27,028 nucleotides of DNA from an uncultured Bacilli bacterium (GTDB lineage: Bacteria > Bacillota_I > Bacilli_A > RF39 > UBA660). This document shows positions 6,911 to 14,861 of this stretch, piece by piece. Each line of letters starts with the position of its first letter. The first letter of the stretch is position 1. The stretch covers positions 1 through 27,028 of the forward strand of contig CAKPIH010000012.1 of NCBI GenBank assembly GCA_934162325.1, in the 5' to 3' direction. A model generated the notes under the pieces. That model was not told the DNA's origin and did not search any database. It was given only the letters and a program-made list of their open reading frames with translations. Both the position numbers and the translations under genes were made by a program.

Positions 6911-6949
6911 TTGTTTATAATTGTTTATAACTTTACATTTACAATTATA
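6911..6949 (-). promoter_or_regulatory. Promoter -10 and tandem operator-like repeats of the XRE gene
   Basis: On the minus strand TATAAT lies at 6949-6944, and the -35 is weak. Just downstream, TTGTTTATAA (as read on the plus strand) occurs twice head to tail at 6911-6920 and 6921-6930. One repeat per helical turn, between transcript start and ribosome site, fits binding by an XRE dimer and negative autoregulation. Confidence 0.5.
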
Positions 6950-7004
6950 TCATACTATATGTAAAATTACTAGTGCTTTTTTATTTTTTTCTTTATTTAT
7001 AAGA

Positions 7005-7094
7005 TATTATTTGCTTATATATAATAGATGTGGATGACATATTATTTTTAGATTACAAGCTAAAAATAACACTGTAAGATTATAGCTTACAGTG
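7005..7094. repeat. Intergenic tandem-hairpin element, copy 2
   Basis: The core TTGCTTATATATAATAGAT (7011-7029) is identical to copy 1, and the flanks stay similar for several bases on both sides. It is followed by a hairpin with 10-bp arms (7042-7051 and 7060-7069) and directly by a second with arms CACTGTAAG (7070-7078) and CTTACAGTG (7086-7094). Order, junction and the CACT...AGTG arms match copy 1, but the arms of the first hairpin differ in sequence. Here the second hairpin also works as the mnmA terminator. Confidence 0.5.
7062..7094 (-). terminator. mnmA terminator
   Basis: Read on the minus strand, a 9-bp perfect stem (7094-7086 with 7078-7070) lies ten bases after the mnmA stop and is followed by TTATTTTT (7069-7062). 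Confidence 0.75.
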
Positions 7095-7103
7095 CCTTAA
7101 TTA

Positions 7104-8180
7104 TTATTTTACTTCTTTAATTATACCTCCACCTAGACATATATCTTTATCATATAGAACACAGAATTGTCCAGGAGTAACTGCCTTAGATCCTTTATAA
7201 CTAAGTAATAAATTATTATTATCTAAGTATTTTACATTAATATCTATATCTGATTGACGATATCTAAATTTACAAGTACATTTACTAGGTCTTTTATCAG
7301 TTAAATAATTAAATTCTTCTATAACAGCAGTACTAGAATATAAATACTTATTATCATCTCCTACTGCTACATATAATATATTTTTATCTAAATCTTTTTT
7401 TACAACAAAAGTTCTATCTTTAGTACCACCAATATTTAATCCTCTTCTTTGGCCAATGGTATAATACATAAGGCCAATGTGTTTACCAAGTATTTCACCT
7501 GTATCAATATTAACTATATCACCAGGAATATTGGGTAAATAATTTTCTAGAAACTGGGTAAAATTTCTTTCTCCAATAAAACATATACCAGTAGAATCTT
7601 TCTTACTAGCGGTAACTAAACCATATTCTCTAGCAATCTTTCTAACTTCTGGTTTTTCTATTTCACCTAGAGGGAATAAAACATCTTTAAAAATATCTTT
7701 ATTAACATATGCTAAGAAGTATGATTGATCTTTATTCTTATCTACTGCTTTAGCTAGTTTACCATCAATTAATCTAGCATAATGACCAGTAGCAATATAA
7801 TCTGCTCCTAGTTTTTTTGCTTCTTTAACAAATAAATCAAACTTTATATATTTATTACACATAACATCTGGATTAGGAGTTCTACCTTTTTTTAGTTCTT
7901 CTAAGAAATAAGTAAAGACAAAGTCCCAGTATTCTTTAACAAAATCTACTCTATGTAATGGGATATCTATCTTCCTGCATACTTCTAAGGCATCATTATA
8001 ATCTTGTTCTTGAGGACATATATTATTATTTAAATTTGGATTACCTAGATAATCGTTATTAATAGTACTATCCCAATTACGCATAAATAAACCTATGACA
8101 TTATAACCAGCTTTCTTTAATAGGATAGCCGCTACTGAGGAATCTACTCCTCCTGACATACCAATGACTACTGTTTTCAT
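7104..8180 (-). CDS. mnmA: tRNA-specific 2-thiouridylase MnmA
   Basis: Cytosolic ATP-dependent enzyme that adds sulfur to U34 of tRNA-Lys, -Glu and -Gln, taking it from a cysteine desulfurase route. The 358 residues match the usual length. The PP-loop SGGVDSS is at 9-15, the first catalytic Cys108 in NPDVMCNKYIKF, TGHYAR at 131-136, and the second catalytic Cys200 in DSTGICFIGERNF. The C-terminal barrel contains YYTIGQRRGL and ends FCVLYDKDICLGGGII. The ribosome site GAGGTGA lies six bases before the ATG. Upstream in the same direction is the spoIIM-like gene, 43 bases away. The call is secure. Confidence 0.97.
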   Translation of the reverse strand: MKTVVIGMSGGVDSSVAAILLKKAGYNVIGLFMRNWDSTINNDYLGNPNLNNNICPQEQDYNDALEVCRKIDIPLHRVDFVKEYWDFVFTYFLEELKKGRTPNPDVMCNKYIKFDLFVKEAKKLGADYIATGHYARLIDGKLAKAVDKNKDQSYFLAYVNKDIFKDVLFPLGEIEKPEVRKIAREYGLVTASKKDSTGICFIGERNFTQFLENYLPNIPGDIVNIDTGEILGKHIGLMYYTIGQRRGLNIGGTKDRTFVVKKDLDKNILYVAVGDDNKYLYSSTAVIEEFNYLTDKRPSKCTCKFRYRQSDIDINVKYLDNNNLLLSYKGSKAVTPGQFCVLYDKDICLGGGIIKEVK

Positions 8181-8223
8181 GGTTAATCACCTCACTAGTA
8201 GTCATTATATCATATTTTATTAT

Positions 8224-8856
8224 TTAAATAAATAGTTTTATTACTAATTTTAATAATGATGGTACTAGGAATCCTTCTGTTAATGATGATATTAGTATTA
8301 ATATTATACATAATATTAGTATTAAGAAGTATTTCTTTATAAATTTTTTCATATTATAATCTTTTTCTTTTAAAAAGATTATCTTCCATAGGTTTATTGT
8401 AAATAGTACTGAGTATACTCCTAGTAATAGACATACTAAGATATTTATTATACTAGTAGGAAAAGTATAGATAAGGGCTGCTAATAGGCCTTTATATTTA
8501 TATACTAAGAAGAATGAAGATAAGGAAAAACCTATGATAAATCCTTTTAAATATATCATAAATATATTGATAATTATTCCAATAATAGACATTCCTAGTA
8601 TCCATACTAAGATTACAAATATTATATTTTCAATAAAAGCATTTTTAAAAGCTTCTATATTATTTATATTATTGGTATTTATATTAGTGAAGAATGTATT
8701 AATCTTTTCTATTACTAAGTTACGATCAGTATCTTTTAATACTACGAGAAATAATGATCCGGATATTATTCCTAATATTATTATAAACATTATAAAAGTA
8801 TTTACTTTTTTATCTGGTATAATTATAGCTAGTCCTCTATTTAATTTCTTATTCAT
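8224..8856 (-). CDS. SpoIIM-family membrane protein
   Basis: In spore formers SpoIIM works with SpoIID and SpoIIP in peptidoglycan remodelling during engulfment; relatives also occur outside sporulation. This 210-residue protein has about five hydrophobic segments. It shows the family pattern: an early MFIIILGIISGSLF helix, ILVWILGMSIIGI, the KGFIIGFSLSSFF segment, and a C-terminal TEGFLVPSLLKL, the counterpart of the conserved E-x(2)-hydrophobic-P motif. The ribosome site is GGTGAT, and the gene diverges from a 37-residue microprotein gene. No other sporulation gene is visible in the window, so the symbol is withheld; it may serve ordinary wall remodelling. Confidence 0.75.
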   Translation of the reverse strand: MNKKLNRGLAIIIPDKKVNTFIMFIIILGIISGSLFLVVLKDTDRNLVIEKINTFFTNINTNNINNIEAFKNAFIENIIFVILVWILGMSIIGIIINIFMIYLKGFIIGFSLSSFFLVYKYKGLLAALIYTFPTSIINILVCLLLGVYSVLFTINLWKIIFLKEKDYNMKKFIKKYFLILILCIILILISSLTEGFLVPSLLKLVIKLFI

Positions 8857-8886
8857 ATTATCACCACTAAATTATATTAATAGATA

Positions 8887-8915
8887 TTGAAAATATGACT
8901 AATATTTGATACAAT
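8887..8915 (+). promoter_or_regulatory. Promoter of the 37-residue membrane protein gene
   Basis: TTGAAA (8887-8892) and TACAAT (8910-8915) are 17 bases apart. Each hexamer matches the consensus at five of six positions. The transcript would start near 8922, immediately before the ribosome site GAGGTG. Confidence 0.7.
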
Positions 8916-8935
8916 TATATTGAGGTGTATAGATT

Positions 8936-9049
8936 ATGAGTAAAAAGAAAAAGAAGCAAAATCTAAGTAATAGAATATTTGCTTACATTATGCTTTTCTT
9001 AGCAGTAGCTTTCTCTTTAACTACTGTATTATCATTTGTACTTAGATAA
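8936..9049 (+). CDS. 37-residue single-span membrane microprotein
   Basis: The product begins with a highly basic stretch, MSKKKKKQNLSNR, followed by one membrane helix (about 14-36) that ends at the C-terminal Arg, so a cytoplasmic N terminus is expected. The gene has its own good promoter, a GAGGTG ribosome site eight bases before the ATG, and a textbook terminator that begins within its last codons. This makes a strong case for a real transcription unit despite its size. It diverges from the spoIIM-like gene. No family is recognised. It could be a regulator of a membrane complex or a secretion accessory peptide. Confidence 0.7.
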   Translation: MSKKKKKQNLSNRIFAYIMLFLAVAFSLTTVLSFVLR

Positions 9050-9063
9050 TAAGTACTTTTTTT
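9038..9063 (+). terminator. Terminator overlapping the end of the microprotein gene
   Basis: GTACTTA (9038-9044) pairs with TAAGTAC (9050-9056) around a five-base loop that holds the TAA stop, followed by seven T. Confidence 0.85.
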
Positions 9064-9102
9064 ATTTCTCTACAACCTTAAGTAAATTTAAGTTTTCCGA
9101 GG

Positions 9103-9130
9103 TATTTTTATGCCTAAGGTCATAAAAATA
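9103..9130. terminator. Hairpin behind the tail-anchored protein gene, weak terminator
   Basis: TATTTTTATG (9103-9112) pairs perfectly with CATAAAAATA (9121-9130) around an eight-base loop. It lies six bases after the stop of the minus-strand gene, but the T-richness is in the stem rather than behind it, so termination is plausible and not certain. Confidence 0.45.
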
Positions 9131-9135
9131 ATATT

Positions 9136-9894
9136 TTATTTAACAAATAGATATAATAGTCCAATAAATACTATAAAAGATATAGCTCCTAGTAAGATAT
9201 AAGAAACAAAGCCACTAGAACCTACGAGCGTTTCTTCTCTCTTACGAGGTTCTTTTTTCTTTTCTTCTGAAATAGTCTTTTTAGCTAAGTTATCAAATGT
9301 TTCTAATTCCATTTCTACTGTTTTTTCAATTGTAGGTTCGGCATTCTTACCTACTACAAAGTTCATATTAGGAGTTTCTATAACATTATAATTACTATAT
9401 GAACCATTATCTTTTACTAAATCTAGGATTGTTTTATATTCAATTCTATTATTATATCTAGATACAAACCAATTAGTGAATTTCTTAAATGAATCATTAT
9501 TAATAACATAGATACTATTATTTACTTTTACATTATTCTTAGTTAAAAACATATAAGCATTATTAAAAATAACTCCTAAATATCTATCTACTATCTGATA
9601 CATTTCTAAATCTTCTACTACTCTAATTCTATCTAAAATATTATTATAAAATACTGGTAATATTAATGTTATATTATAGTTATCTAAATTCTTATAATAA
9701 TTAATAAGTTCGTTAGTAACTACTTCTAATGAGTTTTTTGTTAAATCATAACTATCATAATTACTTTTTAATCTAATTGATATATTGGTATTATCATATT
9801 CTTTATAAGGAACTAATATATAAAAGCTAACATTAGCATCACTTAAATAATATATATTATGTTTTTCTAAACTACATATTAAGGTTTCTTTCAT
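9136..9894 (-). CDS. Tail-anchored membrane protein of unknown function
   Basis: The 252 residues form a soluble N-terminal region of about 190 residues, a charged linker rich in Glu and Lys (about 190-225), and one C-terminal membrane helix (about 229-250) ending FVK. There is no signal peptide, so the soluble part should face the cytoplasm. The N-terminal region has alternating beta and helical stretches (ISIRLKSNYDSYDL, NITLILPVFYN, NSIYVINNDSF) and no catalytic motif that I can see. The ribosome site AGGAGG is well placed, and a terminator of zupT separates it from the gene upstream. I do not recognise the family. A membrane-tethered adaptor role is a guess from topology only. Confidence 0.75.
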   Translation of the reverse strand: MKETLICSLEKHNIYYLSDANVSFYILVPYKEYDNTNISIRLKSNYDSYDLTKNSLEVVTNELINYYKNLDNYNITLILPVFYNNILDRIRVVEDLEMYQIVDRYLGVIFNNAYMFLTKNNVKVNNSIYVINNDSFKKFTNWFVSRYNNRIEYKTILDLVKDNGSYSNYNVIETPNMNFVVGKNAEPTIEKTVEMELETFDNLAKKTISEEKKKEPRKREETLVGSSGFVSYILLGAISFIVFIGLLYLFVK

Positions 9895-9925
9895 GTTATC
9901 CTCCTACTCTATATAAAATTATATC

Positions 9926-9954
9926 AAAAAAAAGATAACTTGTCATTACCTTTT
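9926..9954 (-). terminator. zupT terminator
   Basis: On the minus strand AAAAGGTAA (9954-9946) pairs with TTATCTTTT (9938-9930), with one G-U, followed by more T. It lies seven bases after the zupT stop. Confidence 0.7.
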
Positions 9955-9961
9955 TATAAAT

Positions 9962-10717
9962 TTATAAGATAAACTTCATTAACATAAAGAGAACTCCTAT
10001 TAAGAAGAAGATTATTAAATATTTAGTGTTATTATATCTTTTGGCGGTTGGCAGTAGTTCACAGAAGGATATTTGAAGCATAATACCCGCTATTAGGGAG
10101 AATAAGATGCCTAGTATTAGATCATTCATAATATTTTTTAAAAAGATATAAGCAAGGAAAGCTCCAAATGGTTCAGATAATGCTGATACTCCTGTATATA
10201 AAAGGGCTTTCTTTTTATTATTTGTACTATAATATATTGGTACTGAGATACTTATTCCTTCAGGTATATTATGCATAGCTATCGCTATAGCTAGTGATAT
10301 ACCTAGAGTAATATCACTATTTGTTGCTACAAATGTTGCTATACCTTCGGGTATATTATGTAAGATAATTGCTATCATTGATATAAATCCTACTTTATAT
10401 AGCTTTTTATCACTACTAATGGATGGTTTATCTGGTAAATAGTAGTCTATTAACATTGATATTATAATACCAAGGAGAATTCCTAAAAAGGATATAATAA
10501 TGGTACTGATATTATTTAAATTATCTCTTAATAAATTAATAGATTCGGGTATTAGATCTGTTATTGATACACAAATCATTACTCCTGCGGCAAAAGATAA
10601 AGAAGATAAAATTATTTTATTAGTATCTTTCTTTTTAATAAAGATAAAGATTGTACCAAGCATTGTGGATAAGCCCGCTAATACGGTAAGTAAAAAAGCA
10701 TAGAAAGTATTATTCAT
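9962..10717 (-). CDS. zupT: ZIP-family divalent metal transporter, ZupT type
   Basis: Inner-membrane importer of Zn2+ and other divalent metals (Fe2+, Mn2+) in the ZIP family. The 251 residues form about eight membrane helices. The two metal-site helices are clear: HNIPEGIATF (120-129) and MHNIPEGIS (148-156), both with the His-Asn-x2-Glu pattern; a third conserved helix has SALSEPFGAF with Glu182. An earlier DLIPES (54-59) also fits. The ribosome site is AGGTGAT. The gene follows mgtA in the same direction with a terminator between them, suggesting separate control of two metal transporters. The substrate cannot be fixed from sequence. Confidence 0.85.
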   Translation of the reverse strand: MNNTFYAFLLTVLAGLSTMLGTIFIFIKKKDTNKIILSSLSFAAGVMICVSITDLIPESINLLRDNLNNISTIIISFLGILLGIIISMLIDYYLPDKPSISSDKKLYKVGFISMIAIILHNIPEGIATFVATNSDITLGISLAIAIAMHNIPEGISISVPIYYSTNNKKKALLYTGVSALSEPFGAFLAYIFLKNIMNDLILGILFSLIAGIMLQISFCELLPTAKRYNNTKYLIIFFLIGVLFMLMKFIL

Positions 10718-10740
10718 ATTATCACCTATTTAAGTATATG

Positions 10741-10766
10741 AAAAAACTTCTATTATATAATAGAAG
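10741..10766 (-). terminator. mgtA terminator
   Basis: A 20-base perfect palindrome (10747-10766) starts directly after the mgtA stop codon and is followed on the minus strand by six T (10746-10741). Confidence 0.85.
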
Positions 10767-13355
10767 CTATAACCATTCATGATTTTTCTTAATATATATT
10801 CTTTTAACTATAGATACAATAGTAAAATATAATACTAATAATAATATTAAATATATATAGAAGTTAAATGGTAATATTTTAAAATGAAAGCTAGTGATCT
10901 TATGCATTACTAGGGGTGTGATAATAGTTAAGATACCCGAAAAGATTGTTAATCCTGCTAGTACAGGAGATATATTTGATTTTTCATAAATGTGTTTAGA
11001 AGTTCTAACATTATAAATAATCATTAATTCTGTAATTAGTGATGTAATAAACCAAGCTGTTTGAAAATAACTAGCTTTTTCTATACTATTATATCCTAAT
11101 ATATACCAAAAGATTATAAAAGCAATTACATCAATAATAGAACTAGTAATACCCATAACTATCATATATTTAGATATACCATTAGTATTCCATTTTTTAG
11201 GAGATTTAATAAATTCATCATCTACATTATCATAAGGTATACCTATCTGAGAGAAATCATAAATAAAATCTTGAAATAACATTTGAATTGGTAATAGTGG
11301 TAAGAATGGTAAAAAGATACTAGCTATCATAATACTAAAGACATCTCCAAAGTCTGCACTTAAAGCCATCTTCATATATTTAATTATATTACCATATACT
11401 TTTCTACCTTCAATTACTCCATCACATATTACTTTTAAACTTTTTTCTAAAAGAATCATATCACTAGATTCTTTAGCAATATCCGTAGCACCATTAACTG
11501 ATAGTCCAATATCACTTTCTTTTAGGGATGGGGCATCATTGATACCATCACCCATATAACCTACTACATGGTTATTTTCTCTTAATATTCGAACAATTCT
11601 TTCTTTCTGAATAGGATTTAATCTTGCAAAGACATCTACTTCCTCTACTACTTTAGATAAGGATTTATCACTTAATTTATCAATATCACTACCTAGATAT
11701 ATCTTTTCACTATTTATACCCGCTAATAGGCATACGCTCTTAGTAGAATAAGGATTATCTCCAGTTAATATTTTTACTTTAACATTATATTTATTTAGCT
11801 TTTCTATAACATTTTTTACATCTTTCTTAGGAGAATCTAAGAAAGCTACAAAACCAATAAAGGTCATATCATTTTCTTCTTTTTCATTTAATATTAATAC
11901 TTTATTACTTTCTTTTTTTGAAGCTAGTGCTATTACTTGCATACCTTCTTCAGCCATCTCTTTAGCTTTAGATATTACTTTATTAGTAAGTTCTTTAGTT
12001 AATTCTTTATTTTTTCCATTTATTTGTACTTTGCTACATCTTTTTAATATCTCTTCCATAGCTCCTTTGGTAATCATTCGATATTCATTGTTATTCTTTA
12101 CTAGGATACTCATAATTCTTCTATTATAGTCAAAGGGTATTTCATCTATTTTATTATACTTAGGTAATATATTATCTAAATTATGTTTACTACCATATAT
12201 AAGTATTGCTCTATCAACGATATTCTTCATACCAGTACTATAATAACTATTTAAATAAGCATATTCTAGAACATTTAAATTTTCATTACCTAGAACATCA
12301 ATATACTTTTGTAATACTATTTTATTATCGGTTAAAGTACCAGTCTTATCAGTACATAGGATATCCATTGCTCCTAAATTTTGTATTGCTTCTATTCTCT
12401 TTACTAATACTTTTTTCTTAGCTAGATTCTTACTACCTTTAGTTAAATTTACATTTACAATCATTGGTAACATACTAGGAGTAATACCTACTGCTACTGA
12501 AAGAGCAAATAAAATGGCTTCATTAAAATTATTCTTTATTATACCATCTATTACTAAGACAATTAAACAGATAAAAATCATATATTTAATTAACATATTA
12601 GTAATATTTTTCATTCCTTTATCAAAATTAGTTAATTCTTTTTGTTTGGTTAAATCTTTACCCATATAACCTAGATAAGTATTTATTCCTGTATTAGTAG
12701 CGACCGCTAATGCTTTACCACTAATTATAGAACTACCCATATAAATAATGTTTTCTATATCAAAAATACTATCTATATTTTTATTATTTGTTATCTTTTT
12801 TTCTACTGGTATAGATTCTCCAGTAAATACTGATTCATTAACAAATAAATCTTTACTATCTATTATTATTGAGTCTGCTGCTACAATACTACCAGCATTT
12901 AATACTAAAATATCTCCTACACAGACTTCTTCTGTTTTAATAGTTACTTCTTTATTGTTTCTAATTACTGAGCATGTGCTAACTATTTTACTTTTTAATT
13001 TCTTATTAAATTTATATACTGAATAATCTTCACATACTCTAATTAAGGCACTAACAATTGCAATTAAAATGATTACTAATGATCCTAATTTATCTCCTAG
13101 GCAAAAGTTTATTATAGCTAGAAATAATAATATTAATATAAATTCATCTTTAAAAGCATTAATTATGAAATATAAGATACTTCTATTTTTTTCTTTTATC
13201 ACTATATTTTTACCATATTCTTTTATTCTTTTATTTACTTCACTATTAGATAAACCACCACTACAAGTATTATATTTAGTATATACTTCTTCTATATTTA
13301 ATTTAGATATTTCTTTATATTTATCTAAAATAGTATTATTATCTATTTTATTCAT
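10767..13355 (-). CDS. mgtA: Mg2+-transporting P-type ATPase, MgtA/MgtB type (P3B)
   Basis: Imports Mg2+ across the cytoplasmic membrane, driven by ATP. The 862 residues have the P-type layout: actuator motif TGES (178-181), phosphorylation motif DKTGTLT with Asp336, KGA (430-432), TGD (531-533), and hinge GDGINDAP (602-609). P3B identity comes from the ten-helix layout, the VNGATDIAKESSDMILLEKS stretch and the late IYDFSQIGIPYDNVDDE segment, close to the YDISQ...PFDNVD of MgtA. The helix-4 motif reads TPSMLPMI (292-299), whereas MgtA normally has Glu in place of Ser294. The ribosome site is AAGGAAG. The space upstream is too short for an M-box or a long mgtL-type leader. Confidence 0.92.
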   Translation of the reverse strand: MNKIDNNTILDKYKEISKLNIEEVYTKYNTCSGGLSNSEVNKRIKEYGKNIVIKEKNRSILYFIINAFKDEFILILLFLAIINFCLGDKLGSLVIILIAIVSALIRVCEDYSVYKFNKKLKSKIVSTCSVIRNNKEVTIKTEEVCVGDILVLNAGSIVAADSIIIDSKDLFVNESVFTGESIPVEKKITNNKNIDSIFDIENIIYMGSSIISGKALAVATNTGINTYLGYMGKDLTKQKELTNFDKGMKNITNMLIKYMIFICLIVLVIDGIIKNNFNEAILFALSVAVGITPSMLPMIVNVNLTKGSKNLAKKKVLVKRIEAIQNLGAMDILCTDKTGTLTDNKIVLQKYIDVLGNENLNVLEYAYLNSYYSTGMKNIVDRAILIYGSKHNLDNILPKYNKIDEIPFDYNRRIMSILVKNNNEYRMITKGAMEEILKRCSKVQINGKNKELTKELTNKVISKAKEMAEEGMQVIALASKKESNKVLILNEKEENDMTFIGFVAFLDSPKKDVKNVIEKLNKYNVKVKILTGDNPYSTKSVCLLAGINSEKIYLGSDIDKLSDKSLSKVVEEVDVFARLNPIQKERIVRILRENNHVVGYMGDGINDAPSLKESDIGLSVNGATDIAKESSDMILLEKSLKVICDGVIEGRKVYGNIIKYMKMALSADFGDVFSIMIASIFLPFLPLLPIQMLFQDFIYDFSQIGIPYDNVDDEFIKSPKKWNTNGISKYMIVMGITSSIIDVIAFIIFWYILGYNSIEKASYFQTAWFITSLITELMIIYNVRTSKHIYEKSNISPVLAGLTIFSGILTIITPLVMHKITSFHFKILPFNFYIYLILLLVLYFTIVSIVKRIYIKKNHEWL

Positions 13356-13382
13356 AGTACCACTTCCTTACTATCTAAGATA

Positions 13383-13411
13383 ATTATACAATAAAATTAT
13401 TATCTATACAA
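13383..13411 (-). promoter_or_regulatory. Probable mgtA promoter
   Basis: On the minus strand TATAAT (13388-13383) lies 17 bases after TTGTAT (13411-13406). The -10 is perfect, the -35 matches only three positions. The leader is about 20 bases with no room for a riboswitch. Confidence 0.5.
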
Positions 13412-13415
13412 TAGA

Positions 13416-13446
13416 AAAGATAAGACTACTATTAAATCTTATCTTT
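13416..13446 (-). terminator. Terminator overlapping the end of ybaK
   Basis: AAAGATAAGA (13416-13425) pairs perfectly with TCTTATCTTT (13437-13446); the ybaK stop codon lies in the 11-base loop. A short T-run follows on the minus strand (13418-13415). Confidence 0.65.
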
Positions 13447-13920
13447 AGTTATATCTTCTAATGTATAATGTATTACTTTAGCTAATTCTTCTAATGTAGT
13501 ATCTATTTGATAACCTATTTTACCTCCACTAAAAATTATTCTTTCTTGATTTTTTGCACTTTTATCAATAACAGTTGGAAAATATTTCTTCATACCTACA
13601 GGTGAACATCCTCCATGAATATATCCGGTAAGGGGAAGTAAATCTTTAGATTTAATCATTTCGATACTCTTTTCTTCTACTACTACGGCGGCTTTTTTTA
13701 AGTCTAATTCTTTATTTACTGGTACTAAGAATACATAATGATTACCTGATTTACCAATGGTTACTAATGTTTTAAATACTATATTATAATCTTCACCTAG
13801 ATAGTCTGCTACTTCAATACCACTAACGGCAGTACTATTAATATAGTTATATACTTTAAAATTTATTTTATTTTGTTCTAATATTCTAATTACATTAGTT
13901 TTTTCTTCATTCTTTTTCAT
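13432..13920 (-). CDS. ybaK: Aminoacyl-tRNA deacylase, YbaK/EbsC family (Cys-tRNA(Pro) deacylase)
   Basis: Cytosolic trans-editing enzyme that hydrolyses tRNA-Pro mischarged with Cys. The 162 residues match the family. Typical stretches are NVIRILEQNKINFKVYNY near the start, then FKTLVTIGKSGNHYVFLVPV, DLKKAAV, the loop LTGYIHGGCSPVGMKK at 97-112 and the closing FSGGKIGYQIDTTLEEL. The Gly-rich GGCSPVG loop and the lysine in the FKTL helix mark the editing site. It overlaps the upstream ttcA by 14 bases, with its ribosome site AAGGAA inside ttcA, so translation is coupled. Both genes act on tRNA. Confidence 0.9.
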   Translation of the reverse strand: MKKNEEKTNVIRILEQNKINFKVYNYINSTAVSGIEVADYLGEDYNIVFKTLVTIGKSGNHYVFLVPVNKELDLKKAAVVVEEKSIEMIKSKDLLPLTGYIHGGCSPVGMKKYFPTVIDKSAKNQERIIFSGGKIGYQIDTTLEELAKVIHYTLEDITKDKI

Positions 13921-14755
13921 GTTCTATTTCCTTATCATAATCTTCTAGAAAGCTCTTATATACACCATTAGTCTTAGTACCTAGAATACAATTTAAATTA
14001 ACATTATTCATACTAGTAAAGATATTACGATCAATACTAGGATTAGTCTTTTTTAATTCTTTAATTAATTCTTTTATTTCTTTTCTCTTACTAGTACCAT
14101 CATTAGTATTATAATTTCTTTCAGTAAATTTGCAAGCACAATTTATAAAAGTTAAATTATTACTATTCTTCCATGATATTATTGATGCTTCTTCAACCAT
14201 ATATAATGGTCTAATTAACTCAATACCAGGAAAATTATCACTATGTAATTTAGGCATCATTGTTTTTACTTCAGAGCCATAAAACATTGATAATAGTGTT
14301 GTTTCAATAACATCATTAAAATGATGACCTAAAGCTATTTTATTACAGCCTAACTCTTTAGCTTTACTATATAAATATCCTCTTCTCATTTTGGCACACA
14401 TATAGCAAGGACTATCATAACTAATTTTGTCGACTACTTCAAAGATATCACTTTCAAATACTCTTATTGGTACATTTAATATTTTAGCATTCTCTAATAT
14501 ATTATCTCTATGTTTTTTACTATATCCAGGATTCATTACAACATATTCAGCAGTAAATGGTACTTTACCATATCTTTCTAATTCTTGTATACATTTAGCA
14601 AGTAAAAAGGAATCTTTACCTCCTGATATACATACCATTACTTTGTCATTTTCTTTTATTAGTTCATATTCTTTAACTGCCTTTATAAATTTACTCCATA
14701 TCTCTTTACGATATTTTTTTATAATACTTCTTTCTATTTCTTTATATCTTTCCAT
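13907..14755 (-). CDS. ttcA: TtcA-family tRNA 2-thiocytidine synthetase (PP-loop ATPase)
   Basis: Cytosolic iron-sulfur enzyme of the family that thiolates C32 of certain tRNAs. The 282 residues have the PP-loop SGGKDS (44-49), the cluster pair Cys117-x2-Cys120 in SPCYMCAKMRRGYLY, the GHHFNDVIETTLL helix (143-155), and further Cys at 206 and 208 in FINCACKF, one of which should be the third cluster ligand. Firmicute members of this family are not all proven to make 2-thiocytidine, so a related thiolation is possible. It ends in TGA, evidence that TGA is a stop here. The promoter is TTTACT-N17-TATAAT, the ribosome site GAGGTGA. Confidence 0.85.
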   Translation of the reverse strand: MERYKEIERSIIKKYRKEIWSKFIKAVKEYELIKENDKVMVCISGGKDSFLLAKCIQELERYGKVPFTAEYVVMNPGYSKKHRDNILENAKILNVPIRVFESDIFEVVDKISYDSPCYMCAKMRRGYLYSKAKELGCNKIALGHHFNDVIETTLLSMFYGSEVKTMMPKLHSDNFPGIELIRPLYMVEEASIISWKNSNNLTFINCACKFTERNYNTNDGTSKRKEIKELIKELKKTNPSIDRNIFTSMNNVNLNCILGTKTNGVYKSFLEDYDKEIEHEKE

Positions 14756-14786
14756 ATATAAATCACCTCAAAAATAAGCTATAATA

Positions 14787-14815
14787 ATTATATCATTTGC
14801 TTATATAAAAGTAAA
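14787..14815 (-). promoter_or_regulatory. ttcA promoter, TTTACT-N17-TATAAT
   Basis: On the minus strand TTTACT (14815-14810) and TATAAT (14792-14787) are 17 bases apart, identical in both hexamers and spacing to the glyA and recombinase promoters. Confidence 0.65.
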
Positions 14816-14824
14816 TATTTTAGA

Positions 14825-14861
14825 AGAGAAAAAACACTATATAATCTTTCTATATAATGTT
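14825..14861 (-). terminator. Terminator with a near-identical second copy at 26072-26104
   Basis: On the minus strand AACATTATATA (14861-14851) pairs with TATATAGTGTT (14843-14833), eleven pairs with one G-U, followed by a T-rich run. It is the first good terminator after the O-acylation operon. Together with about 25 bases upstream it matches the end of the Fic-like pseudogene near 26105. Confidence 0.7.

Noticed and set aside
13356..13431. M-box riboswitch or mgtL-type leader before mgtA
   Set aside because: The space to the ybaK stop is about 75 bases and includes promoter and terminator, which is too short; no leader peptide is seen.
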